A DNA stretch of 64,000 nucleotides from Aegilops tauschii subsp. strangulata (lineage: Eukaryota > Streptophyta > Magnoliopsida > Poales > Poaceae). Below are positions 12,388 through 22,500 of this stretch, piece after piece (the stretch's first letter is position 1; each line of letters opens with the position of its first letter). Location: NCBI RefSeq assembly GCF_002575655.3, contig NC_053041.3, positions 120,248,318 through 120,312,317 of the forward strand. Direction: 5' to 3'. The position numbers were made by a program, and so were the translations under genes. Below the pieces are notes generated by a model, which saw only the letters and a list, made by a program, of their open reading frames with translations, ran no database searches and was not told where the DNA came from.

Positions 12388-13059
12388 CTATTCTCCGCGG
12401 CGAGCGGCGATGAGCTCTTTCGTGTCCTCAAGACGCTGCTTGAGAACATCCACGGATTCCTCCACCAGCCTTTGGCGCTCGTTGCGGAGCATGTCATTCT
12501 CGTCCATAAGTTTCTTGACGATGACGCCGGTCCTCTTCAACAAGGCACTGGTCTCCTCCTGCTGGTCTGCACTTCGGACGATCTTCTCCCTCAGCAGGTC
12601 GCGCTTGGCCCGGAGCCTCTCATTGCCCTCCCTTAGTTGCCGGATGATGCCGGTAGCCTGTTCAAATGAGGCTTTCATGTCGTCCTGCAACCTCGCCCAG
12701 CCGGAGAACTGATCCATCTGGCTATGGACGATCGCATGCATGTGCCTGTAACAGTCGTCGCCTGCCCGCGAGAAATTTTCCCAGGCCGCCGCGGCGCGGC
12801 GGGACATCTCTGCTGCATTCGTGGCGCGGCGGGACATCTCTGCTGCTTCCGCAGCGCGGCCGGACCAGTCTGTTGCATCGACGGCGTGGCGGGACCTCCG
12901 TGCTGCTTCAGCGGCGCGGCGGGACCTCTGTGCTGCTACTTCCGCGCGGCGGGACATGTCGGCTGCTCTCGCAGCGAGGCGGGACATCTCTCGTGCATCC
13001 GCTTCCATGCTCGCCTCTCCCTGGTGGCAATCTCTCGACCCAGAACTCACGCTGGCCAT
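12388..13059 (-). CDS. Ala/Arg-repeat coiled-coil protein, function unknown
   Basis: A single-exon open frame of 223 residues with ATG at 13059. Residues about 25-90 are a run of 10-residue repeats of the type AAEAAEMSRR, encoded by a 30-bp DNA repeat (12791-13000). The C-terminal half (about 120-220) is charged and heptad-like, with QLREGNERLRAKRDLLREKI and DENDMLRNERQRLVEE, and should form a coiled coil. No signal peptide or membrane segment is visible. A TATA-like box lies about 90 nt upstream. I do not recognise a named family; it looks like a grass-specific hypothetical protein. The 30-bp unit keeps several other frames open on the opposite strand, and those are shadows. No breaks are seen, so it could be expressed. 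Confidence 0.65.
   Translation of the reverse strand: MASVSSGSRDCHQGEASMEADAREMSRLAARAADMSRRAEVAAQRSRRAAEAARRSRHAVDATDWSGRAAEAAEMSRRATNAAEMSRRAAAAWENFSRAGDDCYRHMHAIVHSQMDQFSGWARLQDDMKASFEQATGIIRQLREGNERLRAKRDLLREKIVRSADQQEETSALLKRTGVIVKKLMDENDMLRNERQRLVEESVDVLKQRLEDTKELIAARRGE
12791..13000. repeat. 30-bp coding minisatellite
   Basis: Seven diverged 30-bp units, each containing a variant of gcgcggcgggacatctctgc, lie inside the coiled-coil gene. The unit length is a multiple of three, so copy-number change would alter the protein in 10-residue steps without a frameshift. Confidence 0.88.
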
Positions 13060-13148
13060 GGCAGACGCAAGGGAAGGATGCTGAATGACTTGTTTGTTTT
13101 TGTGGATGAGGAGTTGAGGAGGAATGTGCAGTCATCTTGGCATACTAG

Positions 13149-13156
13149 TATTTATA
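13149..13156 (-). promoter_or_regulatory. TATA box of the coiled-coil gene
   Basis: On the minus strand the sequence reads TATAAATA about 90 nt upstream of the ATG at 13059. This is a reasonable distance for a plant core promoter with a 50-60 nt leader. Confidence 0.5.
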
Positions 13157-13161
13157 ACCGA

Positions 13162-13313
13162 GTACTAATACGCTCCTAAGTGGGAAACCGTTTAGGTTGT
13201 GATCGGTGTGAACAGGTTTGCAATTCAATATAGCGTGGTACTAATACGCTCCTAAGTGGGAAACCGTTTAGGTTGTGATCGGTGTGAACAGGTTTGCAAT
13301 TCAATATAGCGTG
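13162..13313. repeat. 76-bp tandem duplication upstream of the coiled-coil gene
   Basis: Two essentially identical 76-bp copies start at 13162 and 13238 with gtactaatacgctcctaag. They sit directly behind the TATA-like box of the minus-strand gene at 12388-13059, so they duplicate its upstream region. Confidence 0.9.
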
Positions 13314-13411
13314 GAGTAATTTGGAATGTGACGAGACGCAAGCTCAAAATTTATTGACGGTTCTAGTTTTGAAGTGTGGCACTATTCCCGGATGGAATAC
13401 TTCTTTTTCTA

Positions 13412-13730
13412 CTCCCTCCTTTCCGGTTTTATAGGGCTTATCTCAAAATTTTAGTTTTTCCATTTTATAAGGCTCAATTTGGTTGTTCCCCAACACATGT
13501 TCAGATTCCAAGGTGCATTAAATCATTGCATGCAAGTATTAAGAGAAAATTGACCAATGCATGTACTTTATGCATGCATGCATTGCAATTAATGCATTGA
13601 TAAACATAATTTTTTGAGAAAAACAAGAGCATTAATTAGGTGCTTTTGCAAACTACAAAAAATATTCCACCACTCACCATCTTGGTTGGTGAGATTTTGA
13701 ATTAAGCCCTATAAACCGGAAAGGAGGGAG
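13412..13730. mobile_element. Stowaway-type MITE
   Basis: It starts CTCCCTCCTTTCCGGTTTTA and ends with the matching inverted sequence, with TA duplicated at 13410-13411 and 13731-13732. It is 319 bp long with a palindromic outer part (ataagccct/agggctta). A truncated, diverged relative of its interior lies at about 15270-15370. Confidence 0.88.
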
Positions 13731-13829
13731 TAATGCTGTGTACGTGCAATAACTGGCACCGTCATATACATATCTTACGGTTAATGGGGCCAGGAATAGC
13801 CGCGTGGCGAGCTCTCACACACGCGTCTG

Positions 13830-13878
13830 TTTTTTCTCGAAAAGGAGGATGATGACCCCCGGCCTCTACATCTGGGAG
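13830..13878 (-). mobile_element. 49-bp LINE tail with 15-bp TSD
   Basis: A T run followed by ctcgaaaaggaggatgatg is bounded by tcacacacgcgtctg (13815-13829) and tcacacacgcatctg (13879-13893), which differ at one base. The reverse complement has a poly-A end and resembles the very 3' tail of a cereal LINE. Such a short piece with a TSD indicates almost immediate abortion of reverse transcription. Confidence 0.65.
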
Positions 13879-14022
13879 TCACACACGCATCTGTAGCTAC
13901 GAATTGTAGTGTTCTCAACCATCCGATTGGCTCTATCATGGATGTACCTATATACTAAAACATGTCTAGATACATCTATATTTTGACAAATGGAAGGCAT
14001 GTATTGGGGAACGGAGGGAGTG

Positions 14023-14107
14023 CTTGTCATCAAAATGGATAAAAAGGGACGTATCTAGAACTAAAATACGTCTACATACATCTCCTTGTATCCATTTTGA
14101 TGACAAG
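14023..14107. repeat. Perfect 19-bp inverted repeat, MITE relic
   Basis: The arms cttgtcatcaaaatggata (14023-14041) and their exact reverse complement (14089-14107) enclose a 47-bp loop that itself holds acgta/tacgt motifs. An adjacent acggagggag suggests a degenerate Stowaway element. The 13940-14300 stretch holds nothing else recognisable apart from the 3' side of the next gene. Confidence 0.7.
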
Positions 14108-14301
14108 TAGTACTTCTTACCCAAAGGAACTTTATATCCAACAGACACAAAATATCCGTTCGACTGTTGGAAATTACTGATCTAATGTCGAAGTAATTGC
14201 TGCATCGCCACCAAAACCCACCATTTCTTAAGCTAAAGTAGACCAAGGTAATCCCTATATTAGCATATTACTAAGATAAACAGAAGGCACTGTAGAAACA
14301 T

Positions 14302-15214
14302 TTAGGACGTGAGCTTTTCAATCTGAATGTGGAGGGACACAAGCTTAGCCCCGGCCAGCAGCTTGGGCGGAACTGTCAAGAAGGTTAGCTCCTGCACGTC
14401 GACGTCGCCGGGATCCTTGCTGCTTGTCACCTCCATTTCCACCTTGACGGCGTCGGTCGTGCATTTGGGCTCCCCCGGCGGGCCGTTCGCCCACAGCTTG
14501 GCCACGTAGTGCGGCAGTGGGGACGCCCCCGCTCTGATGCAGACGACCGACACGGCGATAGGCGCGCCGATGTCGAGCACGCCGCCGACCAAGAAAAATG
14601 CGCGGCGGTCCTCCTCCGCAAACAGCAAGAGCCGTGGCTCCGACAGTGGCACTTGCAGCTGGAGCACCTTGCCGTACTGGATCCTGTGCACGGGCATGGG
14701 ATGCGCGGTGCTGATGTGGTGGTAGAGCGCCGGCGGCGGGCCTTCGTAGCCGCAGACGGGCACGGTGCATTTGCAGGGCGCGAGCGGACACACGCTCTGG
14801 TGATCGGCGAGCTTGTGGTAAGTGACGTAGAGCCCACAGCCTTTGTGCGGGCACTCCACCCTCACCGATGAAAGGACGGAGTCCACCGCCGTGTTCCGCA
14901 TGTCGAAGCCACCGCCGCACTCGCACTTCTGGCACTGCCGCTGGTTCCCGGGGCGCTCGACGCGGCAGTCCGCGCAGGCCAGGTGCCCTCCCTTGCACTG
15001 TAGAAATCAATCGAATAGCACATCAATCAAGAAACCTGCACCTTTCTCAATTAGCCGAACGGACGAGGTGTATTCGAACCTCATACACTGGAGGCATCAA
15101 GGGGCGGAGGCACAAGGGGTAGTGGAGCACGGTGAGGTCCATCGAGACCTTAGAGAGCTCCATCGTCGGGTCCTGTTCGGTCTGCATGATCTCGCCCTCC
15201 TCGTGCACAACCAT
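14302..15214 (-). CDS. SINA-like E3 ubiquitin ligase, two exons
   Basis: Exon 1 (15214-15080, 45 codons) starts MVVHEEGEIMQTEQ and ends at a GT donor. Exon 2 (14997-14302) follows an 82-bp intron with a CAG acceptor, giving a 276-residue protein with no breaks. Residues about 30-75 are a RING-like segment, LHYPLCLRPLMPPVYE then CKGGHLACADC and CQKCEC. Residues about 90-145 match the SIAH-type zinc finger (CPHKGCG, H, C, APCKC, VCGYEG, H, H), followed by a beta-rich SINA substrate-binding region. SINA proteins act as RING ubiquitin ligases that dimerise and bind targets through the C-terminal domain. The first expected RING cysteine is tyrosine (LHYPLC), which may weaken E2 binding. The gene lies inside the CACTA interior, head-to-head with the gene at 17038. 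Confidence 0.8.
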
Positions 15215-15394
15215 CTCTCGACTTGGGCCGGGGTATTATAAAGCTTTACCGTCACATATTTTATACTACTTCAAGGTGCATTAAAACAACACATGCAAGT
15301 ATCAAAAGGAGAGTCACGACATGCATGCATGCGTTGTAATTAATGCATCGGTAAACGCAAATTATTGAAATATATCGGGTGCAGTGCTTTGATG

Positions 15395-16470
15395 TGTCGC
15401 GTCAACTCGTACATCAACGAGAAGTTTGATTATCCTCTCCCTCGCGGACTTAACTGCACCTGCCTTTGGCTGTATGACAGGTTGGCCACACACTTGTCGG
15501 GCCCACCTGTCATACGCGCAAAGGCAGGAGCGTCCCTCCCTCGCCCATGAGCGTGGTGGCTGGCAAGACTAGGAGAAGCTTTCGCTACACGCTCTCCCTC
15601 CCGCACGCGGTGGACATGCAGCAGTTCAATCGGTGTCAGACGGCCAGAAACATACTGTAGTACTTCTCCAGTGCAGTAGTACTCCATCATTGTTCGACTT
15701 CCTGAAGAGGCGAAGAGCCAAGCGTAGCCCGGACGCTCGTGTGGCAGTTTCATGTGTAGAGTAGTCTAGGATAGCGTGTACCGTGCCTGTAAGCTTAAAA
15801 TCATTGGGGTCGGCTCCATGCTATGTGGCCGTCTCGAAGGTTTAAAAAAAAAAATAGTCTTCTGGCCCTACCTGACACCCTGGTGATTGTAGTTTGCACG
15901 CTCATCTGGTCAAGACAGGAATATATATTTTAATTGGTTTTTTTTTTGAAAAGGGGGGACTCCCCGGCCTCTGCATCAGAACGATGCATACGGCCACATA
16001 TATTTTAATTTGTGGTGGGTAAATGTTAGAGGTTGCAGCAAATATATTGTACACTGCGGGTCTTTCAGCCAAGTTTAGAGGCAAGCATGTGGGGCCAGTG
16101 CTATGATGTGTCGCGTCAACTCGTACAACGAGGAGAAGCTTGATTTTACTACACGCCTTCTCCCTCACCCATGCGCGCGGTTGCTCGCAAACGAGGACAG
16201 GCTTTTGCTTAGTAGTACTTCTACAACACGCTATCCGTCCCGCTCGCGGTGGACGGACATGCAGCAGTGGATTCGACACTGTAGAAGCAGTAGTAGTAAC
16301 ATCATTGTTCGTCTTCTCGAAGAGGCGAAGAGCCAAGCGCAAACCGAACGTTGCAGTTGCGAACATTGGAGCACGCATATAGCCAGGCTCTTGCATGAGA
16401 CAAAATTGCTATGTGAGCCCACTATTGTACTAGTACGTACAACTACTTGCTAGTATAGCCCTGTAAACCA
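15395..16470. repeat. Diverged direct duplication (about 380 bp, twice)
   Basis: The block beginning tgatgtgtcgcgtcaactcg near 15400 recurs near 16105. Both copies then share gcggtgga with catgcagcag, atcattgttcg and gaagaggcgaagagccaagcg. The copies are about 700 bp apart and visibly diverged with indels. They fill the space between the SINA-like gene and the 180-residue gene. No reading frame is shared between the copies. Confidence 0.75.
15936..15997 (-). mobile_element. 62-bp LINE tail with 13-bp TSD
   Basis: The insert starts ggtttttttttt and continues gaaaagggggg; on the minus strand this is a LINE-like 3' tail. Identical 13-bp repeats atatattttaatt flank it at 15923-15935 and 15998-16010. 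It interrupts the interval between the two diverged duplicated blocks. Confidence 0.7.
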
Positions 16471-16639
16471 GAAAGAAGTATTTGCCCTTCTAGAGATTTC
16501 AACAAGTGACTAGACTACACCGAGACGGAGTACATATGGAGGAAAATGAGTGAATCTGCACCGTAAATAAATACGTACTAGTTCTATCGTTTTCCTCTCC
16601 GAGGTGCACAATATTGAGTATACTGACTAGTCTCTTTTT

Positions 16640-16840
16640 GACACGCATTTACATTTTTTACACAGTACAGACGCAAGCGCTCATATACACGTGCATACAC
16701 TCACCCCTATGAACGCACACACGCACGGCACTATCATCTTGAAATTTACGAAGTCACCATAGGCACCTCGTCGTCGACGGGTCCATAGGTGCTTGAATGC
16801 CAAGGAGGGAGAGGGTAGCGGTTCCCGAGACGTTGAACGG
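16640..16840 (-). repeat. LINE/SINE-like 3' fragment
   Basis: The stretch with acacagtacagacgcaagcg and actcacccctatgaacgc resembles, from memory, a widespread cereal non-LTR retroelement tail in minus orientation, next to a T-rich run. I could not define a target duplication, so the limits are approximate. Confidence 0.45.
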
Positions 16841-16934
16841 TCAATGATGCATCCTCAATTACATGCAGAGGGAATTAATTGGAGAAGCAGAATAGAGCCA
16901 GCATGATGTGAATGCAACACAGTTTGGACTCTCA

Positions 16935-16943
16935 TATAATAAA
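16935..16943 (+). promoter_or_regulatory. TATA box of the 17038 gene
   Basis: The sequence tataataaa lies about 100 nt upstream of ATG 17038. It is downstream of the earlier in-frame ATG at 16912, which argues that translation starts at 17038. Confidence 0.55.
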
Positions 16944-17037
16944 GGCGCCCCACCACTCCAATCCATCTACTCCCAAGTCTCTGCGCAACACTGCTCACTC
17001 CAATCCAAGACCAAGTGACCAGAAGCCACAAGCACCT

Positions 17038-17580
17038 ATGGAGGCGATGGATGCGAGCGGCAGTCGGCTGTGCCAAATCATCCAAGGCGCCGGCCTGCGA
17101 CCCCGCACCGCGCAGCGTTTCCAGACGGTGCTGGCGACCGCAGGCATCGTAGCCCTCGCCGACGCCGGCTTCGCCTCTCGCATGGACGACATGATGGTCA
17201 ACCCCATCCGCAAGTTCACCGCCGTCAAGAAGCGCGTGGATGACCTTGCCGTACTGCTCCAGCCCGCGCGCCCAGGCTCCTCATTGCCTGCCACCCTCAT
17301 CGGCCTCCATGGTGACGAACTCTTTCAAGCCCTGGTGGCCCTGCAGGTGCCGGAGGTCGCGACGAAGAATGTGCACCTCGAGGCCGCGCTCACCGCGCAG
17401 CGCCTCGCCATGCAAGAAACCGTCGACCTGCACATCCACGTCTACGAGGAAATCGTCTACATAGGCCACTACAAGGCAAGCGAGGACAGAAAGACGTTGG
17501 CCTTCTTCCAGCGGCTGGAATCTTTGGACGCCATTGTTCAGAAGCACGTCGACCTGGCCACGAAAGCCGCTGCTACTTAG
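17038..17580 (+). CDS. Unknown 180-residue protein
   Basis: A single GC-rich exon starting MEAMDASGSRLCQ and ending TKAAAT at a TAG stop. The frame could be extended to an ATG at 16912, but that would place the start upstream of the TATA-like box at 16935, so 17038 is preferred. The sequence is Ala/Leu-rich and predicted largely helical by eye, with no signal peptide, transmembrane segment or metal-binding motif. It contains VNPIRKFTAVKKRVDDLAVL and LHIHVYEEIVYIGHY. I do not recognise the family. The clean frame and the codon bias toward G/C at third positions support a real gene, and no break is seen. It diverges from the SINA-like gene across the duplicated block at 15.4-16.5 kb. Confidence 0.65.
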   Translation: MEAMDASGSRLCQIIQGAGLRPRTAQRFQTVLATAGIVALADAGFASRMDDMMVNPIRKFTAVKKRVDDLAVLLQPARPGSSLPATLIGLHGDELFQALVALQVPEVATKNVHLEAALTAQRLAMQETVDLHIHVYEEIVYIGHYKASEDRKTLAFFQRLESLDAIVQKHVDLATKAAAT

Positions 17581-17704
17581 GCGCCGTTCGGTGGGCTGGC
17601 GCCCTGAGTCGAGGAGGTGGACGTCGTCGATGGATGCATCTCTTCTTGCCTCCTGTAACCAGCACTGCATTGCCTCGTGGCCTTAATGTTTTATTAGTAT
17701 AGTA

Positions 17705-17871
17705 CTCCCTCCGTTCCCAAATATAAGTCTTTCTAAAGATTCCAGCAAGTGACTACTACATACGGAGCAAAATGAGTGAATCTACACTCTAAACTATGTC
17801 TACATACATCTGTATGCTGTATTCCATTTGAAATAGTATCTAAAAAGGCTTATATTTATGAACGGAGGGAG
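17705..17871. mobile_element. Stowaway MITE downstream of the 17038 gene
   Basis: It starts CTCCCTCCGTTCCCAAATA and ends with gaacggagggag, flanked by TA at 17703-17704 and 17872-17873. It is 167 bp and belongs to the same general family as the element at 5957. It lies about 125 bp after the stop codon, so it could fall within the 3' UTR. Confidence 0.9.
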
Positions 17872-17880
17872 TATATGGCA

Positions 17881-18734
17881 TTTTTATTCCAGTCGTAATG
17901 TTTTCACTGTGAGGTGGGGCCGCAGTTGAGCAAACCCACCCCGCCCACCGGGTGTCGGCCGAGTTTAGAATTAGAAGAGAGAAACGAGGGAGGAGAGCTA
18001 GCTGTAGCACGGACGCTGTTGTCAGATGGGACTCGTGTTTATAGAATAGGAGTACTGAGCACTCGTGCCTCTTTTTTTTAGGGAAAAATTAGTCGTATGT
18101 CTAGTACCACTAGTTGGGTGCGTGCGGCCTATAGCTGTCATCACTTTAGGTCTCCTTTTCAAACCGCGGCTACGCTTCACAGTACATATTATTTCACGCA
18201 TTTATCCTCCTATATGTACTCCTAGGCTATTTCCACATGCTCCCATTCGCCGACATGTGGGACATAGAGCATCTGGGTCGTAGTGCATGCACGACTCGGA
18301 GCATATGCCGGGGTACTTTACATTTCAGACCTCACGAATTACATGCAAACCCCCCGCAGAAGAATAAATAAATGAATGAATTACTACATGAAACCGGATT
18401 ATTTTCGTGGAAACAGGAGCACGTTCATTAAATTTTGGACATAACACGTTTATAAAAAATGACCGGACCGAAACCAGTCTAAGGGCCTCTTTGATTTTTC
18501 CCGCAAAAAAAGGGCCTCTTTGATTCGCAGGATACTGAAAACACAGGAATGGGGAAAGTATGATGGCGATGAACCGAGATGAGGAGAACTCTAACTCAGT
18601 TAGAGGTTAGAGTTAGATTCTAACCCTGAACTAACTCTAAACCAAAGAGGTGTATGGATGGCAGGGTTAGATTGACAATAAATGCTCTATCTCAATCATT
18701 TGACTACTTTGGACCCTATTTCCTGCCGGATTTG
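17881..18734. other. No gene; possible small TIR element at 18513-18651
   Basis: No coding region is seen. Around 18250 the sequence cgacatgtgggacatagagcat has a diverged match near 33650. Between about 18513 and 18651 the ends cctctttgattc and ccaaagagg are roughly inverted, suggesting a small MITE, but I could not define a target duplication. Confidence 0.35.
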
Positions 18735-18950
18735 GAGGGTGCTTGGATACGTTTTAGTTCCATGACTAAAAGTAGTGGGACTAAAACTTGCTAGCCTCAC
18801 CCATGCTTGGATCCAAATACTAAAGAGACTAAAATCAAGTTAATGAGCATTTATTATCCTCCAAACCCTCCAATCCAGAACTCGCCTCTGTTAAAGGAGA
18901 GGAGTTAAATGAGGAGAGAGAGGACTAATCCACATTTTAGTAGGGGTACC

Positions 18951-19469
18951 TGTTGAGGATATAACCATTAGAGTCACCCGCCCTGGAGGGGCCAGGTTAC
19001 GTCATAATGGTCATCACGCGAAGCCCAGCACCAAACTTGAAGACGGCGGGTCAATAATGGGCTTAAGACCCGGAGATGGCTTAAGGCCCATAGTGTTAAC
19101 CGCCGTTAGGGTGAAACTTGTAGTGTAAGGCAAGAATAGTTAAGAGTCCGAGCCGGACACTGTTATGAGCCGGCCGGGACTCTGAGAGCCGCTGGGCGTC
19201 AACCTCTCTATATAAAGGGATGACCCGTCGGCGGTTTAGGGACAAGTAAGACAAACTCGATAACCAGGCAGGACGGTTTAGCTCCTGGTGATCGAAACCC
19301 TAATCAATACCACCTCAACTGGACGTAGGCTTTTACCTTCACCGTAAGGGGCCGAACCAGTATAACCCTCGTGTTCCTTGTCCCGTTTAACCCCTTTAAG
19401 CTTCCTAGCTGCGATGGCTCCATGACTAAGTCCTTGTGCGAGGACATCTGCCGTGACAATTCCACGACA
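18951..19469 (+). repeat. 5' LTR of the Tat-like gypsy
   Basis: It begins TGTTGAGGATATAACC and ends CCACGACA, 519 bp. A TATA box, tatataaa, lies at 19209-19216. The sequence after the LTR, gttggcgcccaccgtgggg, is the primer-binding-site region. Confidence 0.95.
19209..19216 (+). promoter_or_regulatory. LTR TATA box
   Basis: The motif tatataaa followed by gggatgacc is conserved in the 3' LTR copy at the equivalent position. It is the likely core promoter of the retrotransposon transcript. Confidence 0.7.
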
Positions 19470-19557
19470 GTTGGCGCCCACCGTGGGGCCAGCGCACGGT
19501 GGATCTGAGTTCTTGAAGGGCGGCTTCGAAGGGCTCAAGGGATACGCTGTGGGCCGG

Positions 19558-22500
19558 ATGACCAAGAGTCATCGCGGCAAGCTCTACATCGACGATGCAA
19601 ACTGGGGCCCCGACGCCGGCTCAATCGAGTACGGGTACCGGGTCCCCTTCGGCAGAATTCATGTCTTCATTGGCAAGATTGGTGAGCCGGGCCCTGAGCC
19701 GGATCTCTGCGCCGATCTCATCGAGACGGCTCAGCGTGCACGACCCGCCCGGGCTCTACCTGCTTTGGAGCATGCTTTCGTGGGATGTGTCCATGGAGGA
19801 CTCTCTGAAGGATCTGGATCTGGTGATGAGACGGCCGCCGGCTCTGACGGCGAGTCGTCTACGGATGAGTCAAACTCGTTGTATCAACTTCAAGATGGCA
19901 GGCTCAGGGGGTTTTTCCGATGGCGATAGCATTCCGGACCCCTTTGAGCCGCCGAGCCGGGTTGGAATCTTCATGGCCGGCGCACAACCTGTTCAAAGCC
20001 CCGCCGCCGGGTCAGGAAGCCCTGTGCCCTCGCCGGCTCAGGTGCTGATGGATCTCATAGACAAGATGACGGTTTTGTTGACCACTACGGTTGCCCCGGC
20101 GGATCAAGCTCAGCATGAAGCGGAGGTGGCACAGTTAAAGTTGGATCTAGCAAAAGCCAAGGAGGATCTGGCGGCGGAAGGGATCAGGATGGCTGCAGAG
20201 AGGGCGGCTCTCGACGCCCAGACTCAGCTGATTCAGGCACAGTCTTTCCGGCTCACGATGGATCAAAACGCGTCCAATGAGGTCATGAGAAGGAGGCATC
20301 AAAAGGCCCAATCTCGACTCCCTCCGGTTTACGATCCTCGAAACCTCTTCAACACGTCGGGTGCAGGGTCTAGTAACCCGCCAGAGATCATAGTGCCCAG
20401 GGCTGGGTCGCCAATTCAGCCCCAAGTGATGGGACCTCCCCGGGTGAACCCTGCCCCGCCTCAGTACGTGCCAATACCACCGGGTCATTATGCCAACCCG
20501 TTGGAAAACATGGTCGCTGCGGCGGCGCGGCTGGCGGCTCCACCAATTGATGGTGACTCTCCAACGGCGGTTGAAACCCGCCGGGTCAGAGAACTCCTTC
20601 AGACGGCTTTGGTGCAGCAAGAGGCATATTCTTATAGCCGGGACAGGATTCATTCAACCCCTCGTCCAGGCCAGAGCCCGAGTTATAGCAGACACATGGT
20701 CTCAGCGACCGGCTCAAGTAATGTCCGACGCCATGACTTGCCTCCTGGCCACGGCCCGGCTCATAATGGGGCCTTTCACGCGGTAGACCAAGACAAAGCA
20801 CGGCAAGAGGCGGAGCAGGTGCCTCAGTTGACGGCTTACCAGTCACCCCCGGCTTATCCGACGGCTTCCATCGACGCGGGTATACCTACGAGGACTGGGG
20901 GTGTCCCTTGTTTGGTGCCGGCTCTCCGCAATGAACGTCTGCCCAAGGATTTCAAAGGGCCTAGGAAGGTGCCTAATTACACGGCTGATTTACAAACCGG
21001 AGCCTGGATCAAGAGTTACGAGATGGCCATGGAGTTGCTGGAGGTCAGCGAAGCGGCAATGGCCAAGTACTTCACCATGATGTTAGATGGGACTGCCCGC
21101 ACTTGGTTGAAAGGGCTGCCACCGAATTCTATCGGGTCTTGGGCTGAGCTGAAAGCCCGGTTCATCCAAAACTTCAAAGATACCTGTAGGCAGTCTATGT
21201 CAATTGTGGATTTGACTAACTGTAAACAGCAGGAGGGTGAGTCTACAACCCATTGGGTTCGCCGGGTCAAAGAGATAATACATTCATCTGATAAGATGGA
21301 TGCCGGCTCTGCAGTCTTAATGTTGGAGCAGAATTGTCGTTTCCTGCCCCTGAAGATGAAACTCGGGCGGCTCAAGCGCGATTGCAATGATATGGGTACG
21401 CTGATGGCGGCTCTCGTCAAGTACACTGACTCTGATAGTACCAAGGACCCCGCGTCAGATGATGAAAGGACAGGGAAGGGAAAGAAGAACGGCAATGGCA
21501 AGGGTCCTCAGCATAACCCGGCGAACCAAGGAGGTAGCAAGCGTAAGGCTGATGGCAGCATAGAGTTTGTGGCCAATGCCAGCTCACAGGGTAACAACCA
21601 GCGACGTAAGGGGAGGCCACCTCCCCGAGCCGGCGGTTCAGGCCCAACGCTTGAGCAGTTGTTGAATGAGCCTTGTCCAAGGCATGGCTCTAGGGAGAAG
21701 CCAGCTACTCATCTATGGAAAGATTGCGCAATCATGAAGGCCTTTAAGAATTCCAATGCCTTTAATGGCAACAATGGCTCGGGCGGCGGCTCAGGCGCTG
21801 GCAGTTTTCATGGCCCGGGCGGCGGCTCAAATTCCAATCCTCAGAATGTTCAAGGGGGCTTTAATCAGCAGTCCGGCCAGGGGCATCAACAGCAGCAGGG
21901 GGGATACCAGACCAATCCAAAGCAACTCAATGGTGGACAGTATCATGTGTTTACCACCAGTCTGTGTAAGCGAGATCAGAAGCTTCATAAGAGGGCTGTG
22001 AATGCTATTGAGTCGGCGGTTCCACGTTATTTAAGATGGTCTGAGCAGCCTATTGTGTGGAGTAGGGAAGATCACCCTCCCCGGGTTGATAATCCGGGTC
22101 ACCTGGCCTTGGTGGTGGCTCCTCAGGTGGGAGGATATAAGTTCACTAAGGTGCTCATGGATGGAGGCAGCAGCATAAACATCCTCTATTATGAGACCTT
22201 CCGTCGTATGGGGTTGATTGATAAGAACCTCAGCCAGTCCAATACTGTTTTCCATGGTGTGGTGCCTGGTAAGTCGGCTTATCCAGTTGGTAAGATCGAG
22301 CTGGAAGTGGCCTTTGGAGATGAGTACAACTACAGGGCGGAAAAATTGACCTTTGAGGTGGTCAAGATAAGAAGTCCGTATCATGCCATCTTTGGGCGGC
22401 CGGCTTACGCCAAGTTCATGGCACAGCCGTGTTACGTATATTTACCGCTCAAGATGCCGGGTCATAATGGGACCATTACGGTTCATGGCAGCCGAAAGAT

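Noticed and set aside
12666..13179. Three overlapping plus-strand frames opposite the coiled-coil gene
   Set aside because: The 30-bp coding minisatellite keeps all frames open. The minus-strand frame has the promoter-like box, the clean start and the coiled-coil tail.
14345..15010. 221-codon frame overlapping the SINA-like gene
   Set aside because: It is a shifted frame on the same strand. The zinc-binding pattern is only in the frame I annotated.
16912..17037. Upstream in-frame ATG extending the 17038 protein
   Set aside because: It lies upstream of the TATA-like box, so it is probably not transcribed.
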